DNA from: Bacteroidota bacterium
GTDB lineage: Bacteria > Bacteroidota > Bacteroidia > Bacteroidales > Lentimicrobiaceae
Assembly: GCA_009773515.1 (NCBI GenBank)
Contig: WSXX01000024.1
Span: 1-64,000 of the forward strand
DNA length: 64,000 nucleotides
Direction: 5' to 3'
A program made the position numbers and the translations under genes. Below, one piece after another: positions 53,154 to 60,782 of the stretch. Numbering within the stretch: position 1 is the first letter of the stretch; each line of letters begins with the position of its first letter. The notes under the pieces were generated by a model that saw only the letters and a program-made list of their open reading frames with translations, did no database searches and was not told the origin of the DNA.

Positions 53154-53161
53154 TACTTTTG
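53154..53161 (+). promoter_or_regulatory. -7 box of the CaCA exchanger gene
   Basis: TACTTTTG followed by C, an exact TAnnTTTG match, 29 bp before ATG 53191 and inside the longer frame that starts at 53089. Confidence 0.55.
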
Positions 53162-53190
53162 CAATCGTTTTTAAAACTCTGTGTAGTCCT

Positions 53191-54147
53191 ATGATACTGC
53201 AAATATTTTTGTTACTGGCAGGTTTTGTTCTGCTGATAAAAGGGGCCGACTGGCTGGTTGAAGGAGCTTCGGCTCTTGCAAAAAAATACAGGATTCCTGA
53301 TCTGGCCATTGGATTGACCATTGTTGCGTTTGGAACTTCTGCCCCCGAACTGGTGGTGAATGTTTATGCATCAATGCAAAATCATAATGATATTGTTTTT
53401 GCCAATGTCATCGGCAGCAATATGTTTAACCTGTTTGCCATTCTGGGCATTGCCGGTTTAATCAGTCCGTTGGTTGTGCAATCAAGCACTGTGTGGAAAG
53501 AGATTCCCTTTTCTTTGTTGGCGTTGGTTGTACTCTTTGTGGTGGGTAACGATTTGTTCATGGGTGGGAATAACATAGTTTCACGAGTCGATGCTTTTAT
53601 TTTGCTTGCTTTATTTGCTCTTTTCCTTTATTATATTTACAGGCAAATGCGATCAGACAGAACTGATGCTAAAGTCGAGGACAAGCATTTAACGGTATTT
53701 AAAATCACGCTGTTTATCGTTCTTGGTTTTGCAGGTCTGATTTTTGGTGGCAGGCTGGTTGTTACAAATGCCATTGACCTTGCTGAAGCTTATGGTATGA
53801 GTCAAAAAATAATCGGACTAACAATAATAGCTGCCGGCACTTCATTACCCGAACTGGCGACATCGGTGGTGGCCGCCTACCGCAAAAACAATGATATTGC
53901 CGTGGGTAATATTATCGGATCGAATATCTTCAATATATTTTTCATACTTGGGGTAAGTGGAATGATCAGACCACTGAGTTTCAATACTACCTTTAATACC
54001 GATATCTATCTGGTAGCAGCAGGCACTTTGTTATTGTTTCTTGCCATGTTTCTGGGCGGTAAAAAGAGACTCGACAGGTGGGAAGCAGCCATTTTATTGA
54101 TGATTTACATCGGTTACACTGTTTTCCTGATTCAAAGGGAAATCTGA
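53191..54147 (+). CDS. Calcium/sodium antiporter (CaCA family, YrbG-like)
   Basis: A 318-residue exchanger made of two related halves, each with an alpha-repeat: AFGTSAPELVVNVYASMQ plus VIGSNMFNLFAILG in the first, and AAGTSLPELATSVVAAYRKN plus IIGSNIFNIFFILG in the second. The acidic ion ligands (PEL) are present in both. It should exchange Ca2+ for Na+ or H+ across the inner membrane. I start it at ATG 53191 (MILQIFLLLAG), after the -7 box. The longer frame from 53089 adds 34 unlike residues. It is convergent with the CPA2 gene, 29 bp apart, and a 14-bp palindrome (GATAACCGGTTATC, 54146-54159) spans its stop. Confidence 0.92.
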   Translation: MILQIFLLLAGFVLLIKGADWLVEGASALAKKYRIPDLAIGLTIVAFGTSAPELVVNVYASMQNHNDIVFANVIGSNMFNLFAILGIAGLISPLVVQSSTVWKEIPFSLLALVVLFVVGNDLFMGGNNIVSRVDAFILLALFALFLYYIYRQMRSDRTDAKVEDKHLTVFKITLFIVLGFAGLIFGGRLVVTNAIDLAEAYGMSQKIIGLTIIAAGTSLPELATSVVAAYRKNNDIAVGNIIGSNIFNIFFILGVSGMIRPLSFNTTFNTDIYLVAAGTLLLFLAMFLGGKKRLDRWEAAILLMIYIGYTVFLIQREI

Positions 54148-54159
54148 TAACCGGTTATC
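54146..54159. repeat. 14-bp perfect palindrome at the convergent gene ends
   Basis: GATAACCGGTTATC has no unpaired centre. It overlaps the stop codon of the CaCA gene and is followed by CGTTTTGGTTTT, so it may act as a weak terminator for that gene. Other uses, such as a protein-binding site, are open. Confidence 0.45.
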
Positions 54160-54176
54160 CGTTTTGGTTTTAGATT

Positions 54177-56312
54177 TTACTTTCTGAACAGCTTGAGTAT
54201 ATTTTTCCCAAGTTCATCGAGCTTTTCAATGGGTTCAACCATTGAAGGATTGTTCAGGTCAAACACATCGTCGTTTACTTTGCGCTGCATCGGATAAACC
54301 AGGATAAAGCTGTTTGACGAGAAGTATTTATTGAGATATCCCGCTACATTATTCATTTTTTCGTGATACGACAGATTTTCAGGCCTGCTCAGAACAATTA
54401 TCAGGTTATCGTCTGTCCGGATGTCTCTCGAAATTATTAAAAAATCATCCCAGTTCTCAAACGGCATGAATTCAACTTCAACAGGATGTGTTTTTTGTAT
54501 CTTCTTAATGTAGTCAAGCGCAGATTTGTCGGCATAAAAGACCATTTTTGCACCGGTATTCCTGGAAATATTCCACATCTTTGACAGCCATAACGGGAAC
54601 CCGATTTCTTTCTCTGCATGACCAGGAACAACAATAACATGTCGTTTTATGGTAGAAACGGGTTGCACTGATTTATAAATAAAAGTGGTTGTGTCACATT
54701 TCTGAATTACACCCTCGGTGAGCTTACCCAAAAAAGATTCCGAAATACTTGATTTAACATGAAGTCCCAGAATCAGGTCGGTAATGTTTTGTTCCTTTAT
54801 TACACCGGTTATTCCATTGACAAAATTATTATCATAACGCAACAACTTATTCAGGTGAATATCAATGGCTGAAGCTGTAAATACAGCCTTATCGAGCAGT
54901 TTCTGCGCTTTGTTCATGGAGTCGCTGGAGTCACTGTCAATAACATTAAGTGCGTAAAGTTCTTTTTTGTTATTTTTCGATCTTAAAACAGAACTCAAAC
55001 TAATCAGCTCTTCGATGGTTGCCGGATTACTGACAGGAATCAAGAATTTCTCTGCGATTTCACTGCTATCATCTTCTGTTTCGGTAGCTTCCTGAAGTGA
55101 AATGTTTTTCCCTCCCTTTTGTGCTGCAAACGATGCAATGGTGCAGGTGACCAGAATCATGATGATGGTTCCATTTAAAACACTGTCGTTTAACAGCCTG
55201 ATGGGTTCGCCGGAAGCTGTTTCACCAAGAATCACGTTATATCCTACCAATACTGCAGCGAGTGTTGCAGCTGCCTGAGCATTGCTGAGTCCAAAAATCA
55301 AACGGCGTTCATCAGCCGAAAGTCTGAAGGTTTTTTGTGTGATCCATGCTGCCGAAAACTTGGCAATTGTAGCAACTACAGTCATAACCGCGGCAACGAA
55401 AATGGTGTCGGTATCTTTGAAAAATGCCTTATAGTCAACAAGCATTCCCACACCGATCAGGAAAAAGGGGATAAAAACGGCATTGCCTACAAACTCAACC
55501 CTGTTCATCAGCGATGAGGTGGAAGGTATAAGCCTGTTGAGCGCCAGGCCCGAGAGGAATGCGCCTATAATGGCTTCTATTCCTGCGGCTTCGGCAAGTA
55601 CAGCGCCGAGAAAAACCATCACCAGCACAAAAATGTATTGTGAAATACTGTCGTCGTATTTCTTGAAAAACCATCGTCCGATAACCGGGAACAAAAACAT
55701 TACAGTCAAGCCAAACAAAACTATGGAAACCGAGAGTCTGGTCCAGAAAGCAGGAGTAACATCGCCATTGGCAAGACCAACAATCACGGCCAAAACAAGT
55801 AGTGCGAGGGTGTCGGTAATCAGGGTTCCGCCAACTGCTATATTTACTGCGCGGTTTTTTATAACACCCAGTCTGCTTAAAATCGGGTAAGCCAGCAAAG
55901 TGTGAGAAGCAAACATACTTGCCAGAAGAACCGAGGTAAGCATCGAAAAATTAAGTATGTACAGGCCTGTAAATGTGCCGAGCAACATGGGAATAGCGAA
56001 GGTGTAAAAACCGAAAACCAAACTCTTTTTGCTGTTCTTTTTAAACTCATTCAGGTCAATTTCCAATCCAGCCAGAAACATGATGTAAAGCAAACCAGCA
56101 GTACCCGACAAAATGATGCTGCTGTCGCGCAAAAGCAGATTTAAGCCATTTGGGCCGATAACAGCTCCGGCAACAATTAACCCGAGAATGTGGGGAATCT
56201 TCAGTCGGTTCGACAATATCGGGGCAAGCAATATAATCAGCAATATCACCAGAAACCTCAGTACAGGATTGACCAGAGGAAGGCTTATATCAAAAATGCT
56301 GAGAAGTATCAT
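54177..56312 (-). CDS. CPA2-type cation:proton antiporter with USP-like C-terminal domain
   Basis: A 711-residue membrane protein. The N-terminal 400 residues are a Na+/H+ exchanger fold (Kef/CPA2): NRLKIPHILGLIVAGAVIGP, LAGLEIDLNEFKKNSKKSL, ASMFASHTLLAYPILSRLGV, and GAFLSGLALNRLIPSTSSLM, a motif bearing conserved charges. The cytoplasmic tail carries two universal-stress-protein-like halves (VLRSKNNKKELYALNVID..., then HVIVVPGHAEKEIGFPLWLS). It has no TrkA-N (NAD-binding) domain, so it differs from KefB/C. Ion preference is unknown. An exact -7 box (TAACTTTG, minus strand 56341-56348) is 29 bp upstream of the ATG. Confidence 0.88.
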   Translation of the reverse strand: MILLSIFDISLPLVNPVLRFLVILLIILLAPILSNRLKIPHILGLIVAGAVIGPNGLNLLLRDSSIILSGTAGLLYIMFLAGLEIDLNEFKKNSKKSLVFGFYTFAIPMLLGTFTGLYILNFSMLTSVLLASMFASHTLLAYPILSRLGVIKNRAVNIAVGGTLITDTLALLVLAVIVGLANGDVTPAFWTRLSVSIVLFGLTVMFLFPVIGRWFFKKYDDSISQYIFVLVMVFLGAVLAEAAGIEAIIGAFLSGLALNRLIPSTSSLMNRVEFVGNAVFIPFFLIGVGMLVDYKAFFKDTDTIFVAAVMTVVATIAKFSAAWITQKTFRLSADERRLIFGLSNAQAAATLAAVLVGYNVILGETASGEPIRLLNDSVLNGTIIMILVTCTIASFAAQKGGKNISLQEATETEDDSSEIAEKFLIPVSNPATIEELISLSSVLRSKNNKKELYALNVIDSDSSDSMNKAQKLLDKAVFTASAIDIHLNKLLRYDNNFVNGITGVIKEQNITDLILGLHVKSSISESFLGKLTEGVIQKCDTTTFIYKSVQPVSTIKRHVIVVPGHAEKEIGFPLWLSKMWNISRNTGAKMVFYADKSALDYIKKIQKTHPVEVEFMPFENWDDFLIISRDIRTDDNLIIVLSRPENLSYHEKMNNVAGYLNKYFSSNSFILVYPMQRKVNDDVFDLNNPSMVEPIEKLDELGKNILKLFRK

Positions 56313-56770
56313 TGACTTGCAGTTTTTAGCATTAACACGGCAAAGTTAGTATAAGTTTTTGAGGCAGGAAGAACCATATGATTCTGATTTGTAAACTAAT
56401 TTTATGATTTCTTATGAGGGATATAAATGTCAGAGATTCGCCGATTCGCCCAGGTAACTTATTGGGATATGTGTTTTTGAGGTGTGAGAGGTGTTTTATA
56501 ATAATCACATTATCAATATTATACGATATCTCTTGAGTTGACAGAATAAGTGAAAGATCACAACGATCATTTTCTAACATGAAACTTAACTAAAAAATGA
56601 CACAGTCCTTGTATAAAAAAAGTCAACAAATGTATTTTCTTGTGGTTATATAACTGCTACGCAACTTTTGACGATCATCGGTTTATTTGTACGTTTTACC
56701 GATTTGATTTCGTGGCTTAGAAATTATCTTCATTTTAGCTGCACGGTTTGAATTTTTAATTGATTGGAGT
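56313..56770. other. 458-bp divergent intergenic region
   Basis: It holds the CPA2 promoter box at 56341-56348. The rest is AT-rich with no recognised gene. The minus frame at 56332-56580 has no protein-like features. I see no exact TAnnTTTG box for the outer-membrane gene at 56771. Confidence 0.5.
56341..56348 (-). promoter_or_regulatory. -7 box of the CPA2 antiporter gene
   Basis: Minus strand TAACTTTG followed by C, exact TAnnTTTG match, 28 bp upstream of the ATG at 56312. Confidence 0.55.
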
Positions 56771-59131
56771 ATGAGAAACAGAGTACTTTTAATACTTGGA
56801 TTGCTTGTTTTATTTGTGGTTGTAAAAGCTCAGTCGCAGTCATTTCAGGTAAAGGGAATGCTATGGGACGAGTTAAAGAATGAAGCCGTTATTTACGCAA
56901 CCATTGCTGCCAGATCAGCAGCCAATCACGAAGTATTGCATGGAACAGTTTCGGGTGATGATGGTATTTTTTTAATCAATGTACCCGACGAGAATTTCTA
57001 TCTGGAAGTGAGTTTTCTGGGCTACGAAACCAAAATTATTCGGGAGTTTAATAAATCCAAATCATATGTAGATCTTGGCAGGGTTGGTATGAAGCAACAA
57101 ACTCAGCAGCTTTCTGAATTTGTGGTGAGGGGTGAAAAATCTACTGTGGAATACCGCCTCGACAAAAAAGTATTTAATGTTGGACAGGATTTAACCAGTG
57201 CTGGTTTGAGCGCACTGGAAGTGCTGAACAATGTGCCATCGGTAAATGTAGATCTGGAAGGGAATATTTCATTAAGGGGAAATACCGGAGTTCAGGTTTT
57301 GATAAACGGAAAACCCTCGGTACTGGCAGATGCCGGCAGCAATGCACTTGGCACGATCACCGCCGAAATGATGGAAAGTGTTGAGGTAATTACCAATCCA
57401 TCAGCCAAATATGAAGCCGAAGGAACATCGGGAATTATCAATATTATTCTTAAAAAGGAGGAAAAAGAAGGGGTAAACGGCTCTATTTCCTTAAATACAG
57501 GAATTCCGCATAACCACAGCGTAGGTTTGAGTTTGAACAAACGTACTGAAAAATTTAACTTTTTTACGCAGTTGGGCGGAGGATACGGAACTTTTCCGGC
57601 TTTTAACGAAAACTTCAGCCACGACCTCGTTAAAAACAGCATATTGGAAAGTTCGGGTGAGAATTTCAGGAATGAATATTTTTATAACATTACTCTTGGC
57701 GCAGATTATCACATAAATAATCTTAATATTATCACGCTTTCAGGAAGTTATTCTTATGAATTTGAAAATGAAACTTCCGAAACAGCGTTTTCGCGGTTTG
57801 GTGCTCCCACTGAGCCGGTGCATCAATGGAACAGGTATGAAACGACTGATGCGGGTAATCCCGACTGGCAGTTTGATCTGGAATACAAAAAACAGTTCAG
57901 CAATAACAAAGAACATTTTTTGCTTGCAGGTGTGCAGGGGAACTTCTTTGGAAAAGATAGTAATTCAGCGTTCCGAAATGTATCTTCCGGACTATTTGTG
58001 CCAGAAAATGATCAGCTTACAGAAACCGATTTTCATCAGGCAAACTATACACTACGCGCCGATTATACCAATCCCGTTTCAAAAAAAGTGAATATTGAAA
58101 CCGGCCTGGCTTATACCATAAACGATGTTGCCAACGAATATCTGGTTAGTAACCTCGACGATGGAATATGGTTGCCCGATCCTTCGCTGAACAATAATTT
58201 CGGGTATAATCAAAAGGTCTTTGGCGCTTATGCAACTGTGGCCTTCGAACAGGATAAATGGGGCATTAAAACCGGTTTAAGATTTGAACAAACCGATTTA
58301 ATGACCATGCTTGAAAATACCAATCAGGAAAATCAGCAAAATTATGCCGACTTTTTCCCAAGCATTCATACATCTTACAAAATCACTCAGTTTTTCTCAA
58401 TCCAGGCAGGATATTCAAAGCGGATTTACCGCCCGCGTCTTTGGGATCTTAATCCCTTCTTTAATATCAGAAACAACTATAACATCCGCACAGGAAATCC
58501 TGACCTGATGCCACAATATGCTGATTCTTATGAAATTACCGGAGTATTTATTTTTGAAAAACTTTCGCTCAATTCAAGTTTGTATCACCTGTTTACCCGT
58601 GATGTAATTGAATGGGTGTCGGAATTCAAAGATGAAGTTGTGATCAGCTCTCCGCTTAACATAGGAACCAATGCAAAAACCGGAATAAACATTGATGGTA
58701 AATACGAACCTGCAAAATGGATAAATCTGAATGGTGACATTAATTATGGCTTGTATGTGCGCGAAGGTGAGTATAAGGGCGAAAGTTTCGACAGAAAAGG
58801 CGATCAATGGTCGGCCCGACTTATTTCGAAATTAAAGTTGCCTGCCGATGTTGAAATTGAAATTACAGGAAGATATGAGTCATCCTACAAAACCATACAG
58901 GGAGAGGTTAAAGGATTTGCCCACGCAGATATCGGGATACGCAAGAAACTCTGGAATGGAAAACTGATAATTGATGCCAGCATACGGGACATTTTTGAAT
59001 CACGTTTCCGTAAAAGTTATGTATATCAACCCGACTATACCGCTTACAGCTTTTCGCAGCGGGGCAGATTTTTCAGACTTGGCGTGAGTTATGGTTTCGG
59101 CAAAGGAGAAGCCATGTATTACAGACCCTGA
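56771..59131 (+). CDS. Outer-membrane beta-barrel family protein (TonB-dependent receptor-like)
   Basis: A 786-residue outer-membrane protein. A signal peptide (LLVLFVVVKAQ) leads into a carboxypeptidase-regulatory-like domain (VKGMLWDELKNEAVIYATIA, FLGYETKIIREF). A plug domain follows (VFNVGQDLTSAGLSALEVLN, NGKPSVLADAGS, VITNPSAKYEAEGTSGIINI), then a barrel of about 550 residues (GYSKRIYRPRLWDLNPFFNI, RTGNPDLMPQYADSYEI) ending in RFFRLGVSYGFG. The NPSAKYEAEGTSGIINI stretch marks the OMP_b-brl_3 group, which often lacks a SusD partner, and none is present here. The ligand is unknown. It starts at ATG 56771 and is followed by a convergent small gene. Confidence 0.9.
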   Translation: MRNRVLLILGLLVLFVVVKAQSQSFQVKGMLWDELKNEAVIYATIAARSAANHEVLHGTVSGDDGIFLINVPDENFYLEVSFLGYETKIIREFNKSKSYVDLGRVGMKQQTQQLSEFVVRGEKSTVEYRLDKKVFNVGQDLTSAGLSALEVLNNVPSVNVDLEGNISLRGNTGVQVLINGKPSVLADAGSNALGTITAEMMESVEVITNPSAKYEAEGTSGIINIILKKEEKEGVNGSISLNTGIPHNHSVGLSLNKRTEKFNFFTQLGGGYGTFPAFNENFSHDLVKNSILESSGENFRNEYFYNITLGADYHINNLNIITLSGSYSYEFENETSETAFSRFGAPTEPVHQWNRYETTDAGNPDWQFDLEYKKQFSNNKEHFLLAGVQGNFFGKDSNSAFRNVSSGLFVPENDQLTETDFHQANYTLRADYTNPVSKKVNIETGLAYTINDVANEYLVSNLDDGIWLPDPSLNNNFGYNQKVFGAYATVAFEQDKWGIKTGLRFEQTDLMTMLENTNQENQQNYADFFPSIHTSYKITQFFSIQAGYSKRIYRPRLWDLNPFFNIRNNYNIRTGNPDLMPQYADSYEITGVFIFEKLSLNSSLYHLFTRDVIEWVSEFKDEVVISSPLNIGTNAKTGINIDGKYEPAKWINLNGDINYGLYVREGEYKGESFDRKGDQWSARLISKLKLPADVEIEITGRYESSYKTIQGEVKGFAHADIGIRKKLWNGKLIIDASIRDIFESRFRKSYVYQPDYTAYSFSQRGRFFRLGVSYGFGKGEAMYYRP

Positions 59132-59241
59132 TAATTTTTGTTTTGAAGTGTAATCACAAGAGAAGAACCTTTAAATACATGGTTTTTCATGATCGCCCTT
59201 TATTTCATGTATCATTTTCATAAAGTATCGAATTTGCATTG

Positions 59242-59604
59242 TCACCCCCGCAATATCTTTTCCATTTTTCTTCCTTTTGCCAGTTCATCCACCAGTTTGT
59301 CAAGATACCGTACTTTTTGCGTGAGGGGGTTTTGTATTTTTTCCACACGGTATCCGCAAATTGTACCTGTAATCAGATGTGACGCAGGGTTTAAAGTTGC
59401 ACGTTGAAAAAAGGTTTCAAAATTTACATTTTCATCAATCAGGCTTTGAAGTTTTTCATTGTTGAAGCCTGTAAGCCATTCAATTACCTGATGAAGTTCA
59501 TCACTGGTTCTGCCTTTCTTTTCCACTTTAATGAGGTACATGGGATAAACCAGGGCAAAGGACATTTTGGCGAAACGCTCATTATGAGCAGTCGTATTGT
59601 TCAT
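59242..59604 (-). CDS. DUF2200 family protein
   Basis: A 120-residue cytoplasmic protein of the widely spread but uncharacterised DUF2200 family: FALVYPMYLIKVEKKGRTSD, VIEWLTGFNNEKLQSLIDEN, NFETFFQRATLNPASHLITG, ICGYRVEKIQNPLTQKVRYL and a Lys-rich end (DELAKGRKMEKIL). I chose ATG 59604 because an exact -7 box (minus strand TACTTTTG, 59640-59647) lies inside the longer frame to 59679, and homologues start a few residues before the FAKMSF stretch. No partner gene is evident. Confidence 0.88.
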   Translation of the reverse strand: MNNTTAHNERFAKMSFALVYPMYLIKVEKKGRTSDELHQVIEWLTGFNNEKLQSLIDENVNFETFFQRATLNPASHLITGTICGYRVEKIQNPLTQKVRYLDKLVDELAKGRKMEKILRG

Positions 59605-59639
59605 GGTCAGATGGTTTGATACTGGTGATTTTACTGCTT

Positions 59640-59647
59640 CAAAAGTA
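59640..59647 (-). promoter_or_regulatory. -7 box of the DUF2200 gene
   Basis: Minus strand TACTTTTG, exact TAnnTTTG match, 35 bp upstream of ATG 59604. Confidence 0.55.
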
Positions 59648-59715
59648 ACTTTTTTCGAGGGAAAAGTAAAGTGTAGCATGATAATGAGTCAGGCTTTGCC
59701 GGGTTAGCCATTTAT

Positions 59716-60381
59716 TTATTCAAAGCAATTGTTATAAATATTAACAACTGTTGGTATATCGCTGATTGTGTAAAAACCAGACTTTACCATATTGACAACC
59801 TCCGGGCAATCGCTAAAATAGTCCTCAACGAATTTTTTAAATTTCAACTCAATATCATTTGTTCTGATGATCATCATCGCGCTATTCCTGCTGTCCTTGG
59901 AATCTCGCAGATCAATATTTTTGTCGTAAGGGGATATGACCACATACTCTTTCTGAGATGGGAATTTTAAGTAGAAGAGCACTCTGTTGTCATATTCAAT
60001 GCTTCCCCGCATGTATAAATCAACCCGGCCTTCTTCCTTTATCTCTATAAAAAACGATTTCCCTTCAGAAAAATGCCTGATGTATCTCTGATTTTTTACA
60101 GAATAACCATCAATTTCTTTTGGAGTGAAGATTATCAGCGAATCATTCGGGGCTTTTACAATGCAGTAATAATATGCTTTCCCACTGTCTTTCCTTTTGT
60201 AAATCAATATGTTTGCAGGAATTTCTTCCTGTGACCTGATAATATAACCCTCCTCAAACTTTGCATTTTTTAAAAGTCCCCTGATTTCAGAATCATTTAA
60301 TGTAACAGCTGACTGATCAATTGAAAAGACATTTGTCGTGCAAACCATTAATAAGAAAAAGAATATAATTCTGGATGTCAT
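59716..60381 (-). CDS. Secreted protein of unknown function (221 aa)
   Basis: Not a family I can name. A clear signal peptide (RIIFFFLLMVCTTNVFS) is followed by a mixed alpha/beta protein rich in Tyr, Lys and Asp: EIRGLLKNAKFEEGYIIRSQ, YYCIVKAPNDSLIIFTPKEI, FYLKFPSQKEYVVISPYDKN. The Cys-containing end is DYFSDCPEVVNM...NIYNNCFE. The pattern resembles unnamed Bacteroidota periplasmic proteins. I use ATG 60381, since the frame to 60387 starts at TTG. An exact -7 box (minus strand TATATTTG, 60421-60428) lies upstream. Confidence 0.75.
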   Translation of the reverse strand: MTSRIIFFFLLMVCTTNVFSIDQSAVTLNDSEIRGLLKNAKFEEGYIIRSQEEIPANILIYKRKDSGKAYYYCIVKAPNDSLIIFTPKEIDGYSVKNQRYIRHFSEGKSFFIEIKEEGRVDLYMRGSIEYDNRVLFYLKFPSQKEYVVISPYDKNIDLRDSKDSRNSAMMIIRTNDIELKFKKFVEDYFSDCPEVVNMVKSGFYTISDIPTVVNIYNNCFE

Positions 60382-60782
60382 AATCAATGAGTAATGAACT
60401 TTATTCTATTACACAGTGGACAAATATACGTATCTGAAGGGACAATTATCAAATTCCTGCTTCAGATATATAGTTTTTTCCAGTGCACTGCATAATATTG
60501 ATTACAAAGATTTTGGAAGTGGAATTGCAGATTCCGGATAGGGGGGGGAGTAAGTTTACTTATGCTGCATGAAAGCTTTGGGTTACATCACAAAAAAAGG
60601 AGTTCCCTTTTAGACGTTCTGCCTTTTTCCATACAAGGTTTTTATCTTCACAAAAGGGTGCAATTCTTTATCACCTATCCATTCATAACAACTCTATAAA
60701 TCTCCCGGAGAAACAGATGTTTCCCCGGGCAGCAATGTTACATAATCAAAGTCCAAAGCATTTCCTGCATTGAGCGATTTAG
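60382..60782. other. 401-bp intergenic region with G8 run and imperfect hairpin
   Basis: It holds the -7 box at 60421-60428, a run of eight G (60541-60548) and the hairpin CCCGG-A-GAAAC / GTTTC-C-CCGGG at about 60704-60728. The hairpin may end the T9SS cargo gene on the minus strand but lacks a clear T run. No gene seen. Confidence 0.5.
60421..60428 (-). promoter_or_regulatory. -7 box for the secreted protein gene at 59716
   Basis: Minus strand TATATTTG, exact TAnnTTTG match, 39 bp upstream of ATG 60381. Confidence 0.5.

Noticed and set aside
2545-59131. Search for an undescribed defence or mobile gene system
   Set aside because: No nuclease-helicase, reverse transcriptase, toxin-antitoxin, transposase, recombinase or phage-like gene clusters were found. 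The genes are core metabolism and envelope genes.
60541-60548. Run of eight G as a phase-variation site
   Set aside because: It is intergenic, more than 150 bp from the nearest start codon and not inside a promoter or coding frame that I can see.
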